A stretch of DNA of 64,000 nt, from positions 931,262 through 995,261 of the forward strand of contig VXAZ01000263.1 in assembly GCA_013399875.1 (NCBI GenBank), given 5' to 3'. Below, piece after piece: positions 51,620 through 64,000 of this stretch; within the stretch, counting starts at the first letter, position 1; each line of letters begins with the position of its first letter. Source of the DNA: Gymnorhina tibicen (Eukaryota > Chordata > Aves > Passeriformes > Artamidae). The notes below the pieces were generated by a model. The model had not been told where the DNA came from and did not search any database. It was given only the letters and a program-made list of their open reading frames with translations. Both the position numbers and the translations under genes were made by a program.

Positions 51620-52147
51620 TCAGACTGATGCTGAGCATAATTCATAATACAAGGCACAGGAGCTTGCCCTGCCACTGCTCTTCTTCCACTGTTCAAGGAC
51701 TTTGCTCAGGAGCAACACCCCACCATGGAAGCAAATGCAGGAAATGAGTGCTGAAGAAATAATCTTGTCCAAACATGTGAACTCCTGCAGCGTTGACAGA
51801 CATTTGGGATCTTCAGTAGCTCCTGAACAGTCACAAAGGCAACATGTCCATTCCCAGAGTCTGCCTAGCTTTTTAACACCTGGAAAAGTCCCACATGCTC
51901 TCACCCCCACAGTGCCAGTCCTGACTTTATTCCCTGGCTTTGCTGGAAGCCAGATTTCTTCCTCTGCACAGCTCTGCAGAAGGAAAAGTAGGCAACTGTG
52001 GCTTCCTGCAGGATTCTGCCATTTGCTAATGAGAAGAGAGGCTGGGTTAGTTACAACTCCCTTCTTGTCACACAACTGCTGAAAAAACAGACACCCATTT
52101 ATATCATACAGTTTCTGAACTGACATCTTGTCATCTTCTCTTGCCAT
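51620..52147 (-). other. Longest open frame outside repeats, 175 codons, unidentified
   Basis: A single uninterrupted minus-strand frame runs from an ATG at 52147 to a TGA at 51620. It has 13 or so cysteines and no signal peptide, zinc-finger spacing or other motif I can name. A 126-codon plus-strand frame overlaps it, and the region is less AT-rich than average, which lengthens frames in all phases. One or so frames of this size are expected by chance in 64 kb, so I do not call a gene. Confidence 0.15.
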
Positions 52148-52741
52148 CCCATACTTCTACTGGAGTTTATCAAGGTCCTGGCATTTCCTAATATATAAAG
52201 CAGACATGTATCCTATATCAGAATATATGAACTGTGCTGGGCTGTCCATGAATCTGTGCATGCACTATAATAATAAAAACAGTGTAAAAATATACTTTTC
52301 TGGATTTTTTCCTGTCATCTACACATTTCCAGAAAGTTAGTGATAGACCTATGAAGGGCCATCCTATGTGCATCACACCAAGAGCAGCTCCCACGGACTT
52401 CTCAATGGAATTATGCTCACAACAGTTCTGTCTTTTCAATTTAACAGCTTCTGATTCTCTCAGAGGAGGTAGGCAGTGTAACAGACAAAATCTGAAGGAA
52501 AATGTTCTGAGTGGCTTAGGCTGTAAAACTTAAGAGCAATGCCTTGAACACAGCTTATATTAAATCTCATAGAGATACAAAACATGAAAACTTAAAAATA
52601 AAGAAATATAGAATATCTGTTCTATGGAAGATTCCAGTACCTATTTTTACCTATTAAAATGATTTCCATATATTCCAGATAGATTTCATCTACTTATTTC
52701 CTAGTCTTCACAGACTACAAGTAAAACTAATAAATAAGGTA

Positions 52742-53166
52742 ATAGAATCATAGAATGGCCTGGGTTGGAAGGGGTCTTAAAGATCATCTCTTTCCAACCC
52801 CTGCCATGGGCAAGGACACCTCCTGCTAGATCAAGTTGTTCAAAGTCCCATCCAACCTGGCGTGGAGCACTTGCAGGAATGGGGCATCCACAACTTCTCT
52901 GGACAACAAGTTCCGGTGTCTCACCACCCTGACAGTCAAAAATTTCTTCCGAGTATTTAACCCAAACCTCCCCTTTCAGTTTAAAGCAATTCCCCCTTGT
53001 CTTATCACTCCATGCTCTTGTAAAAAGTTCTCTCCAGCTTTCTTCCAGGTCCCTCTAGGTATTGGGATGCTGCTCTAAGGTTTCTCCAGAACCTTCTCTT
53101 CTCCAGGCTGAACAACCCAACACTCTCAGCCCGTCTTCATAGGAGAGGTGCTCCAGCCCTCTGATC
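52742..53166 (-). mobile_element. CR1 LINE fragment, 3' end
   Basis: ATAGAATCATAGAATGGCC, GGGTTGGAAGGGGTCTTAAA, CCCCTGCCATGGGCAAGG, TCTCACCACCCTGACAGT, AATTCCCCCTTGTCTTATCA and TCCAGGCTGAACAACCCAA follow the reverse order of a CR1 3' end. The right end stops near CTCCAGCCCTCTGATC. It is clearly 5'-truncated and better preserved than the other minus-strand copies. The frame 52836-53078 on the opposite strand is antisense to it. Confidence 0.95.
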
Positions 53167-53617
53167 CGTTTTGCTTTAACACTTTTGATGAAAATAACCA
53201 TGCATATCAACATCTTTCATATCAAAACATTTAATCTGTCTGTTGACTAGATCCTAATCCTTTGTCTCATGTTCAACATAAAGCTATATTTTCCCACAAT
53301 GACCCACAGTGCTTCCCAAGAGTTGTAATTCCTAAGTACTGCAGTCGTCCCCAATACACAACATAACCAAGACGTCTCAGTCAGACTCCCCTTGTCGCAA
53401 TGAATTTGCTTTGAATTAATTGTAGTGAAGAATGGTAATGTTGAAACCTGCCATGCACTATGGTATAGTAGTCTGGAGCCTGAATAATTCCCAAAAGAAA
53501 TCACTTTCCTAAATTGCATCACCCTCATTCCACTTTGAACATCTTGGTGAAAAAAAATTTAAAAACTCTTAATTAGGTCTGATATCAAACTAAGTATTCA
53601 TTTCAGTTACCCCAGTG

Positions 53618-53636
53618 AAAAAAAAAAAAAAAAAAA
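53618..53636 (+). repeat. Poly-A run, 19 bases
   Basis: The longest homopolymer in the window. It has no retrogene body immediately upstream that I can recognise. Confidence 0.9.
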
Positions 53637-55913
53637 GAATTTATTTCCAAGGCCTGCTTTGTATCAAAACCAGTAATCTTGCCTGCTTCCTTCTGCCATA
53701 AATGCCTCAACATAACCTCAGTGCTAGGCTCAGAATATGGAATCCTTTCCTAGAAATCATGCCAAAGCCCATTGCTCTTTCGCCTTCCAAGACCCACTTC
53801 CCTTTAGGATACATTGAGGAAAAGAGTGCTTGTGGAGCATTTAGGTATAGCAGACATGCCCTTATTTATCATTATCAATGAACATCACAGCAGCAAGTGG
53901 CCTGTTTTGTTGGGATCACTTTTTCAGGCACATTTCAAGGCTGCCCCTGGAGACCACCTTGTCCTATCTGACCCCAGGCACTCCTGAAGTGGAAACAGCA
54001 CTAAAAATAAAACAGCTGAAAATCACACTTATATTACAGATTTACTTTGTAAATCAGAAATTATGCTGGAATGTCAAGTGTAGGAACAGATTTAAACCCT
54101 GGCTTTGTAGTGCAGGTTTCATTTCCCACTCACAGCTACACAGCCATAATGGAATATCCTCAATAAATAACTGTTCCTTCTTAAATTTACCTCCAACAGT
54201 TTTATGGAAATATGGATCAAGTTTGAGAGGGCTTTTAAGATCCTATTAAAAATTAACCATTTGTTTTATTGATTGGACAATTTGCAGTGTGGTTGACTAT
54301 GCAGTTTGGGGAGGTTGGGTTCATTTTATTGTTTAAAAGTAAGTCTTACATGGATGCATTCTTTTACTATTGGTCAGGTGAGGACTTTGATAAAGCACAG
54401 GATAATTTGTTGGGGTTTACTTCCCACAGCACTATTTAAAGTAATACAATTATACAGTGGTTTTAGACTTTTTTTGGAAAATAAAATTCACCCAAAACTT
54501 CACTCAAGAGAAAAGTTTTGTTCAGAAGTGAGCATCCTCAAAGAATGTAAGGCCCAATACCAACCGACATGTTTGCCCTCAGGAAGGGTGAGTTACCAGA
54601 AGTTCTCCCAAGCAAAAGTAGGAAATAATTCATAATTTCAATTTAATAACACTTCTGTTTCTGCTACGTCCCTAACATTTTTCATCCTTTTATAAAACAA
54701 TAACAGGAAAAAAGGTGAAACTATTGTTCATTTGAGTGCCCTGACCTCCGAACAAAGGTGGCTTTAGACAGGCATATATTTATAATGCTGTACACAAGGA
54801 AGGGCTGTAACTTTCGCCATACAAACACTTCTCGTAAGCGTGCACCTTATTAAGCTATCTCCTTTCTGCTTGCACGGGCTTGCATCCAGCACTCCTAAAG
54901 GGCACACAAATAACCTCCCTTTCCCGAGGCCTCAGTCCAGTAGGCAATGTCTAGATCCCAAGCAGGAGCTGAAAAGCAGCAACCCCTCGTGACCACTGCC
55001 CTAACAAGTAACAAGTGCAGCTTAGTCTGAAGAATACAACTATCCTCTTTACTTTTACTCTTTGACACAAACCCTGAAGTGCATGGTTGTTCAGAATTTA
55101 TGTGAAATAAAAAGGCAGTAAATTACAGGTAGTTAGGCCATATGAATACTAGTAAAAACAGATAAACAAGATTTTTCGGTAGATTTCTTTCAGACCTTTA
55201 TCAAATTTAGTGATTGTGTAACATGAATGTGAAGTTGAAAGAGCCAAATAGCTAAAGTGTTTCAATTTTTGACACCATCATGATTGAAAAATTGTGTAAG
55301 CAAAAGTTGGGAGAAGTTGGAATAGTGAGACTGAGTCTGCTTAAAACTTGGGAACAAAGAATAAATCTTGTTTTATGATGTAAAACAGACTTTTGGCTTT
55401 AGGAACTCTGTTGATTTGGCCTAAGAAGCTATGCAGTTTACCAGCTGTCTTTTCTCAGAGTTATCTACACAATTTTCCTATAAGCAGCACCTGGATTTGC
55501 AGGATGTCAAGATGACATTAGGTTTACTGTAGCAAAAACAAGTTACTGCTCTTTTTGTCCCAGTACTGCCTCTTGCCCTGCTGCACATACTGCCATCACA
55601 TGATTTGCTAGACAGGTAGCAGGTATTTTTGCAGCCTGGCTTAGTTATGAATTACAGGAAAGCTGAAAAACATGAGTCAACAGATAGCACATATGTACTA
55701 TTAGCAAATCTCAGCAGGACAGCTCTGATTGGTCATGTCATGAAATGCCTGATGACTGCTAAAGAAAAAGAATATGTTAGTTTTTGTTCTTTCTCCAAAT
55801 GTGGGTTTTACTGGCAGATGAATATATTCATCAACATCCTTTATTCATTAGAGTTTTTATTACCTATTTTATGAATGCATGTGTGCATATATCAAAATGT
55901 TTATGTGCTATTT

Positions 55914-55957
55914 CAACACACACGTATATATTTTATACATACATACATATGTGTGTG
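55914..55957. repeat. CA/TA mixed microsatellite with mirror ends
   Basis: ACACACACGTATATATTTTA is followed by TACATACATACATATGTGTG. The CACACA start can pair with the TGTGTG end, and three TACA units lie between. Confidence 0.85.
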
Positions 55958-57416
55958 GATTTTCTTTTAGATACTCCTCAAAGCTTTGCTGAATTTATTA
56001 ACAGAGAAAAAGATGTATTTAATACATCTCTAATAGCACAGGGATAATATGACCTCATGACTTTTCCACCTTCTGGTTGGATTAACATCCGAGCAGAATA
56101 AGAAAGCAAGTGGCTTTCAAAATAAGCCCCTTGCCCCTTTTCCAGAACCCTGTAGAGAATGAATAAGTTCTTGAGGTCTTCTGGCCCATCACATTTATTT
56201 TCCTTCTGTGTAAAAACTGACACCACAGGCCTTGAGAGATGGCTCTGTTCTCCAAAAGAAACAGCACACTATCTAAGCACATGAGCAGCTCTCTACGTGC
56301 AAATTAAACATGCCTGAGACATTATAAATGTCAACTTCCCTTTCTTTCTTGACCATCACCCTAACAAAGCCGTCCTCTGAGTGCAGGTGGGCTTCCTCAG
56401 GGACACCACCACTATCACTGAAAAGATCCATCGGCTGTGATGTTTCATTACTGGCTACAAGTCCCCATCTCTTTCACTGGTCAGTGCCTCCTGTTCCTTT
56501 TCCTTCATTCCTTACATGCCTAGAGACAGCAACTAACAATACAGCACACTGCTGCTCTCCCGGACTGCATGGAGGGGATGGGAAGGCAGAACTGAGGGTA
56601 GACATTTCCCATTTGGATTTTGTTCCCTGGCACCTGAGCAAAGGGAATAGTAAGAAAGCCAACGCTAAGCTACAGGCTGTTCCTTTGTACGCAGTGGGAA
56701 ATGTTTTGAACATCAAGACTGGCAAATGAGCATACAAATGTCCCTTCAGGAGGCCAATCTAGTCCCTGGTTAGTGTGGAAACAGAGGAAGGACAAGAACC
56801 TCCTACCACCAACAGCATTTTTTGTCCATAGCACACACAAATCAAATGCCCCCGTTCCATGTGGAGCTCTGAATTACCTTTTAAACTGACAGTCCTTTCC
56901 ACATCGCTGTTTCTGTACTAACAGGCATTTTCCTAGGAGGCCCTGAAATTACACGGAGGTGACCCACACTGCTCACCAGTTTGTTTACCCTATACAATGA
57001 ACGCATTGTTGTAGGAAGAATAGTGTGAAAATCATCAAAGCCCCCTGGTTTAAATGGCTTAGAAACAAAGTCCTCCATCTAACAAAGACAGGAACCAAGG
57101 CCGTAATTCTGCACTGCTACATGCAAAGTTACAAAGGACTACATAAGGAGCAGGCTTACAGGATGCAATGTCATTCTGCTTACAACATGGAATAAACCTC
57201 CATGGACATTCCAATTCAGGAAGAAGCACCAGAGGCATGAACAGCATGGAAGGGGGCAGAATGATACTGGAAATGTTGCTGCCTGCATGTGGGAGTTACC
57301 AGGTCAGTATTGCCTACAGGTTCAGTCATGCCATGGCTGAGGGAGGATTTTATTCAGTAGACACGTAAACAAACTGATATATTATATTTCCTTTTAACAA
57401 AAAAGCTTACTGACCT

Positions 57417-57873
57417 GCTGGAGTGAATCCAGAGGAGACTACCAAGATGATTAGATGAATGGAGCACCTCTCCTATTAGGAAAATTCTAAGAGAATTGGG
57501 ATTGTTCAGCCTAGAAAAGAAAAGGCTTCAGGTTGACCTAATTGTGGCCTTTCAGTACCTGAAGGGAGCTACAAGGAAGATGGAGAGAGACTGTTTACAA
57601 GGAAAGTAATAACAAGACAAGGGGAAACAACTTCAAACTGAAAGAAGGTAGGTTTACATTAGCTATCAGTAAGAAATTCCTTACTGTTAGGACAGGGACA
57701 CACTGGAACAAGTTTCCCAGAGAAGCTGTGGATCCCTGGAAGTGTTCAAGGTCAGGTCAGATGGGGCTCTGAGCCACCTGGTCTAGTGGAAGGTGTCCCT
57801 GCCCATGGCAGGGAGCTTGGAACTAGGTGATCTTCAAGGTCCCTTCTAACCCAGGGCATTCTATCATTCTATT
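57417..57873 (+). mobile_element. CR1 LINE fragment, 3' end
   Basis: GCTGGAGTGAATCCAGAGGA, GGATTGTTCAGCCTAGAAAA, AAACAACTTCAAACTGAAAG, CCCTGCCCATGGCAGGGAGC and the tail GGGCATTCTATCATTCTATT lie in CR1 order. It appears to belong to the same broad subfamily as the 52742-53166 copy but lies in the opposite orientation about 4.25 kb away. It is 5'-truncated and ORF-less. Confidence 0.94.
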
Positions 57874-59530
57874 AAAAAAAAAACCAAAACAGCCAAATCT
57901 GTAATGGATTATACAACACTGATGTTGAAGCAGTAAAACTGTTTGAAACTGTAACTATAATTAATAAGCCCGCACAAATCTTGGCAAGTGAAGAATAAAG
58001 AAGTCTCTTGAAAGACAGCAATAACAGCATCTGCAGAGAAGGTACGGCTGTGGCCACAACACAGGGCACACCATCACAGCCCAGCTCAATACAGGCCAAA
58101 AGCCCTTGCCCATGTTACAGGATTTGCCAGTTTTGCAGTGAAACACTTGCAGGTACTGAGTTGTTAAGATATAGGAGAGCACATATACACCATCAGCTTA
58201 CTATATAGGAACATTTAATATTAGGCTTTCTTTTATACAGCAAAGATCCTTGATGGAGTATTATCCAATTACAACAGGCTAAGAATACTGTTATAAAAAA
58301 TCTACTGACAAGAGTAACGTGAAACAGAATAGCTTGAAATTATTGCCATAAAAATCTAACACAAAGAGTACTACTAGTGGAAGATTTACTAACTCCACTT
58401 CTCCAAAAGATCAAATACATCCAAATGAGCAATCCTGAGTCTCTTTAATGCTGAAACCAGGACAGAGAGAGGAAAATAATAGAACAAAACTCTGTTGTGT
58501 TAATCTTCTGCCATAATTGGTTGGGCTGTTTTTTTCTTGCAAAACTAATATAGAGCTAAGTCTTTTCACTTCAAAATGACTGCCCACTGTGTGTTCAGAT
58601 AAAGATCTTTTAAGAGGCTAGTGAAGACAGATGCATGCTCTCTCTCATCTGCCAGGGAAGAGCCTAGCAAGCCAGCACCACGCATTCATGCTTCCATAGG
58701 TTTGTACAGAACCCATTTGGACCATTAGGAACTCCTCACTTGTGCTTGTACTTCAGATATTTTTTCTTTCACAGCATTATACCAGATAGAATAATCTGCC
58801 AACCCACTTGAGTCACTCTATCTCCCCCCACTTGACTCCAAGCAGGATATGTGTTGCTTGGGAGGACACCAGGGAAGAGGGCACATGCAAAATTCCCCCA
58901 TACTATGGAGGTCCCTGAGTCACTGCCCCACAAGATGCTGGGGAAGCTGGTGTAAGACGAAGGATGGGAGGACAGACGGCAGGAAGGAGTTCATCAGAGT
59001 CCTCTTGTGGTCAGGTGGTGGAAACATAGACCCAAGTAGAAGTGAAAGTAGCACATTGATACATTTGCCTTCTAAGAGTACAGGGTACTTGAAAAACAGA
59101 TCAGAGGGAAAAACCAAGAGGACCCCCCATCCTCAGTTCACCAAGTTGAACCCTTGGCAAACCACTTCTGAGATGCGTGACAGGCAAACGCAGCAGGATA
59201 CTGAATGTTCACTTGCCACCTTACCCTTAAACAGCTCTGAAGAGTCAGGACAGCAGAGTCTGAGCCACCCACGTACAGGAAATACTCTGCAGCAGATCCT
59301 AACCCACCTGAGTTCGGAAATCTTAGTGACATCTTGGTTTATGTGCTAGTTCTGCCCTTCCTCCTGCTTCCACCATAAATTTCTCTTCTTCGCCATACTT
59401 CAGAAAGTCACAAGCAATCCAGCCTTTTCTCTCACAAACTCTGAACTGCATTGCAATGGTAAATTACATTTATGGACATTCATTCTATTTCAAGAATTTT
59501 CATTTAAAAAGCACAGTCTTGATATTTTAG

Positions 59531-59584
59531 GTGTTGAGGTTTTTTGTTGTTGTATTTTGTTGTGTTGTTTTGTTTTGGGTTTTC
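59531..59584 (+). repeat. T/G-rich low-complexity run
   Basis: TTGTTGTTGTATTTTGTTGT and TGTTTTGTTTTGGGTTTT form an asymmetric GTT-type tract. Confidence 0.8.
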
Positions 59585-59696
59585 TCGCAGGGCAGAGGAA
59601 GGAACAAAAGCAAAGTATTCCAGCTGCTGTTGATTTTCTCTTAATTACTTCCCAGATCAAATTAGTTTCCTGGATGCTATCTAATACATTGCTTCC

Positions 59697-59710
59697 TTTT
59701 TTTTTTTTTT
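59697..59710 (+). repeat. Poly-T run, 14 bases
   Basis: Homopolymer followed by CAGG; see the surrounding region entry. Confidence 0.85.
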
Positions 59711-61158
59711 CAGGTTCGCATCCATAACTGTCTAGCTACTACAGACTTTGATGCATGGGCAGAAAGAACATGCTGTTGTGATTACATCAGGAGATACATA
59801 AGCGAGAAGAAACTGTCAATAAGCACAGTCAGGATTTTTTCCTCCCCTGTTTCTTCAGTTAAAACTCCTCAATCTGTCTACAAACCTGTTAGTACTTGAG
59901 GGTGGGGCAAAGAAGATGGAGGAGTTGGAACAGATGAGCTGTGTTGCAGACTGCTGTTTAGTGGTAGCTGGGAGACAACTGAGAATCATTTCCATTACTG
60001 AGATGATGAGTAATGCCACCAGGCTTGATCCAGAATAAAAAGAAAAAAACCAAAAAGCTTTAAAAGGACAGCTTCATTATAAGGAGATTTCTGTTCCTGC
60101 CTTCGCAGATTGGAAAGGACAAAATGTCATAATCTTGCATTTGACACAATGTCTTTTTTATCTTTAAACAAACACCTTCAATTTTTAAAAAATATCATTA
60201 TGTACAGAATTCAGAAATATTAATCATTGGATAAAAAATAAGCAAGAAAACAGATAATGGAATGAAATAAACTGGAAGGAGATTCATTTGGGGAATTAAT
60301 TTACAATGCCAAAAATATAATTGCCAACTGATTAACACATTTTTTTCTCCCTCTTATGGGCATTTATTTTTAATTTATTAATTTCAATGCTCATTATACC
60401 TTGATTACACTCTCTTTTGGAAGGAAATAAGATTTGAAGTGGTTTCTATTTTTTCTCTGTTTTATTGTTTCCATACAGTAATTGTCAGTATATCATGTAC
60501 TTGAATCTGTTTGTACTTTGTCTCACTTGAGGTTCTATTTTGAGTTGACTGTATTTGGGGGGAACAAATATGTTTAAGGGCGTTTGGTTGCAAATCAATC
60601 ACAGAATGATAAGAGCTAATTTAAAGTGGTACTAGCATCTGCTCTAGACCGCAGAGTGTCCTTCTGGCATTGTCAGTTCTCTGTGCAAAGAAGGAAGGAG
60701 CAAATACAAAGGTTATCCATAAAATGCTCTAAAGTTGTAGGTAGATTTCTCAAAAAGAAAGGTAATTTTCCTGCTCTGTAGAAATACTGCCCTGTCCTAG
60801 GTCAGTTCCATCTCTTTTATCTACCAGCACTTCTACACAACCCATCATTGCTATTGCCATGAAGCAACTGAAGAAAATGTGAGGACTACTAGGCCAGCCA
60901 AACTAGTTTATTGCTTTCATTATTTTGAGCCAGCTGCCTATGGTTTTGTTTATATTTCAATCATCTGAAAACACTCTGGCACCCTACTGAGTATTGCAGC
61001 AAGAACTGTTCAAGGGTGGACAAGCCTCTCTCGGGCAGCAGATATAAACAAAATTTCAGGCTCTTACGGAAGTCACTATCAGCAGTGCAATTTTCTATAT
61101 GCAGTTTTGTAAATTGCAATAAAAGCATGGTTATTCAAGTTACACTAACTGCAAACAA

Positions 61159-61270
61159 GAATCATAGAATCATTTAGGTCGGAAAATACCTCCAAAATCA
61201 TCGAATCCAACCATAAACATAACGCTTCCAAGTCCCGCTAAGCCCTGTCCCTAAGTGCCACATTTACAAA
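61159..61270 (-). mobile_element. CR1 3'-tail fragment
   Basis: GAATCATAGAATCATTTAGG, GGAAAATACCTCCAAAATCA, CGAATCCAACCATAAACATA and CCTGTCCCTAAGTGCCACAT are the last 110 or so bases of a CR1 subfamily different from the 52742 and 57417 copies. It retains four CpGs, so it may be less decayed than its length suggests. Confidence 0.92.
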
Positions 61271-64000
61271 TATGGAAGAAAGCTGAATTTCTCACAAAGC
61301 AACATGTTTTAGACCTGAGGCTTTGTTTAAACAGTGAACATGGTAAGATGGTAAAATTATGAGCTAGTAATCTTGCTTGTGTCTTTAACTCTGAGTTCCT
61401 AAAATCATTATATTTTATGGCAGCTATTATACATCTGGATTATTCTTAGCATTTATATAAATAGCTAGGCTTTGCTGGAATCTGGCTAAATTGTTTGCCT
61501 CAATAATATCTCAAGGAAGCAAGGTCCATGGGTTAATGACATGCTTAGCAAAGAAGCAGTGCCTCTTAAGCAGCTATTTGCTACTTATTTGCATTTTTGT
61601 TTGGGGTTTTTTGAAAGAGCAAGGAAGAGTACCTGGTTTCAGTACTGTGTGCACAGTTGTTCTTTTGAGACAGAATTAGCAGAAAGGATCACAGTTATTT
61701 TTTTAATAGCAGAGATTATTTACAGATAGAGATACTAAAGCAAATATTACTCCAGCTCTAATCTCTCACATTTTACATGTGACAAAATGGTATTAGTTGT
61801 TAGGGACATATTTAAGACACTAGAAATTCAGAGCTCATACAGAAATTATAAGTGGGATCTTGACCATATAAAACCAATGTCAGCTTTGCCATTAACTCCA
61901 TTCCACCAGGATTTCCTTCACCTCATTAGCTTTTACCTTTGGAGTCTATTCCAAAACAACTATCAATTCCCTCAAAAAGACTGTAACTCAAAAAGTTCAG
62001 ATGTGGGTTTCAAATGTGCATAGGTGACATATAAACCCAACTCCTGTTATCAAAAACAATGTAGGACTTGAGTTTTATGAGGTAATCTGGCATCCAGATG
62101 CCCGCCCTGAATCAGATTTTCCAACCTGAATTTGTAGTTTAGGTGCTGGATTGCAGTGGATGTTCCCATCTATGCCATTTATTTTAGTGGTATTTTTTTC
62201 CCCTCACTTGTATTACATATTTGACATTTATTTACCTTTAAAAATATAGCCCCTGAGAGGAATAGTGGGTACTGAATAAGCTATATACCATGCCCTAGAC
62301 TAAGGTTGCTATCATAAAAATAGCTACACAAAACACATTATATGTACAACAAAGAGTTCTTAACATGGACTTAAGGCCCCCAGCAAGGCTGCAAATTTGC
62401 AGCCACAAAAGAAAATCAGCTTTGAGTGAAAGGAGACAGATTGATAAAAGAACAGTTCTCATAATACAATTCCATCCCACTGGGGGTTTATTGGCAAAAC
62501 ATATCTCAGTCGGGGCTCAGTTGTCTGGGAATACAGAACCAGCTCCAAGACTAACTAATCAATTTAAGTCTGTACTAATGGACCTGCTGGGCTTTCAAGC
62601 GCTCTTGGAAGTGGGAGCAAAGCTCTGAAGACTTTTATAGTATGGAAAACAAACCTTATCTTCAAGCCCTACAGAAACAGGCACCCAGAGCTTTATCTCT
62701 GTATCAACCAGCTTTTAGTCCTGCTCTAAGGCTGACTGTCAAAAACTCTGGCCTTTTGCCACTTCTTTGATTACCTATAAAGAAGGTGGAAATGCAAAAT
62801 TTCACAGAGGGGGGAACAAATGAAACCTCTTTCCTCAGGGGAGGCCATCAAGAGAGTTTCTTCAGCAATACCTAACACATACCTGCATAGCTGCAAATTA
62901 CATCACTTACCAGGAAAAATCTTACCTTCCCCTTTCATTTCCTTCCATGCAACGGATCCACTTCTAACATTACTCTTTAAAGTAGTCTATATGGTTGATT
63001 TAGCTCTTCCCTTATGCCACTGTAGCTGCTTTATAAAAGGATGTTATTGAGCAAGGAAATGTATGTAGGTGGAAGAATGAACACATAATTATTATTGCTG
63101 GTTTTGTGTGGAGAAAGATGCAAAATTTGACATTCTGAAATGTGAAATAAAGCCTTCGATGAGCTATGTAGCTCAGAGAGATTATTCTATCCCATTCCAA
63201 TATCTGTTACCCAATCATACAGCCTCTTTGGTCTAAATAATTTTAATTAAGCAAGTCTACTTTCTGTAGTAGCCATTACTAGAAGATAATTGACTGCATT
63301 GGTAATGAAGCTTTCTGAGGGTGCTAAACAAACAGCAAGGTTAATTATCTGGCAGTAATGCTTGTTACGGCAGTGCAACACCAGCCAGATAAGTTTCCTG
63401 TTCTCCTGCAGTACCCTTTCAGTAAATCAATGTAATATCCGTGGCTATATATTGTCTTAGCGCTACCACAGGATTTAGCAATGGAAACAGGAAGCCACCA
63501 ACTGGTCAGGAGTGCATGGAAACCAATGTACAGAAAGTAGAATATTTATTAAATGCATTTGATTCAACTAGTAGGGTTTAGAGTTTTCTTTCTGCCTCAT
63601 CTAACTAATTTTAAGAATGAATTTTCAAACTCTGTGCTTATGTACCAGATACATGTAACTGCAGTGATGTTTTTAAAGTATAGACAGTCCAGAAGTTTAT
63701 ATTATGCATTACATAATCCCAGAGTAGGTCTGATTTTTTTTTCTTTATGCAGCTGTATTCACCTTTTCTTCTTGATAATTAATCCACTTGAACTGAATTA
63801 ATTGCATAGATCACATTTGGAATTTGTTTTGTGGGTTTAAGTTCAAAACACTGACAGTTTATGTATTTAATTCTATATCACTCAAGACTAATAGTGACCT
63901 ATGTGTTTCTTTGCAGGTAAAAAGTTAGGTTAGATGCATCACAATGTTGGGTTTTTTTCAGTATTAAAAATAAATATATCAAATCAAGTTAATTCGACCT
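61271..64000. other. Non-coding stretch to the window end
   Basis: AT-rich DNA with no repeat family recognised. Frames up to 87 codons (62365-62628, plus) have no identifiable domain. Confidence 0.45.

Larger units (their letters stand above)
53167..57416. other. Long non-coding stretch
   Basis: AT-rich, with an A19 run and a TA/CA repeat listed separately. 56330-57100 is less AT-rich and holds a 133-codon plus frame (56328-56729) and a 65-codon minus frame (56881-57078), neither recognised. Confidence 0.4.
57874..61158. other. Long non-coding stretch
   Basis: AT-rich apart from a GC-richer pocket at 58620-59340, where a 166-codon plus frame (58849-59349) overlaps minus frames and is not recognised. 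T14 followed by CAG at 59697-59713 imitates a splice acceptor but no open frame follows. Confidence 0.4.

Noticed and set aside
58849..59349. 166-codon plus-strand frame as a gene
   Set aside because: Polar, low-complexity composition in a GC-richer pocket, overlapping minus frames, no motif and no splice or promoter context.
59697..59760. Splice acceptor (T14 then CAG) opening an exon
   Set aside because: All frames after it close quickly, so it is better read as a homopolymer.
1..64000. CRISPR array, operon or other prokaryotic system
   Set aside because: CR1 elements, LTRs, intron-like signals and low CpG point to vertebrate DNA, and no regularly spaced repeats or dense coding are present.

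Overview
The window looks like a stretch of bird nuclear DNA with no gene I can name. The evidence is the repeat content. There are eight pieces of CR1 LINE, most ending in the avian CR1 3' signature (repeats of the form ATTCTATGATT, seen inverted as AATCATAGAAT). There are four solo LTRs of endogenous retroviruses, two of them matching LTR layouts I know from bird genomes. The rest is AT-rich, CpG-poor DNA with short homopolymers and microsatellites, typical of a gene desert or very large introns on a large chromosome. A songbird is possible, but I cannot prove the order.

Layout. 1-1.2 kb: a 70-bp exact duplication around an N, then a purine-rich tract. 4.2-5.3 kb: a 1.1-kb LTR with internal repeats (minus strand). 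7.06-7.55 kb: a decayed ERVL-type LTR (minus). 12.09-12.44 kb: a 348-bp ERVK-type LTR (minus) with a perfect 6-bp target-site duplication. 14.1-15.55 kb: two CR1 copies (minus). 17.27-18.1 kb: exon-like segments on the minus strand. 22.7 kb: a 43-bp-period duplication. 26.7-27.2 kb: a 427-bp LTR (plus) with a 4-bp target-site duplication, followed by a G/T-rich tract. 32.3-34.3 kb: two CR1 pieces (plus). 35.5 kb: a CpG-dense islet. 45.3-45.8 kb and 50.3 kb: exon-like segments on the plus strand. 51.6-52.1 kb: the longest open frame outside repeats. 52.7 and 57.4 kb: two CR1 copies in opposite orientation. 48.05 and 61.2 kb: short CR1 tails.

No protein-coding gene, tRNA, rRNA or CRISPR array could be established. 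Nearly all long open frames are short for vertebrate DNA of this size, lie in repeats, or overlap open frames on the other strand. The best gene-like evidence is three places where acceptor and donor splice signals bracket open frames. At two of them neighbouring segments also agree in reading phase. I list these as low-confidence candidates because I recognise none of the peptides. I saw no previously undescribed system. The most solid specific results are the two LTRs with intact target-site duplications, the CpG islet and the probable assembly duplication at the window start.
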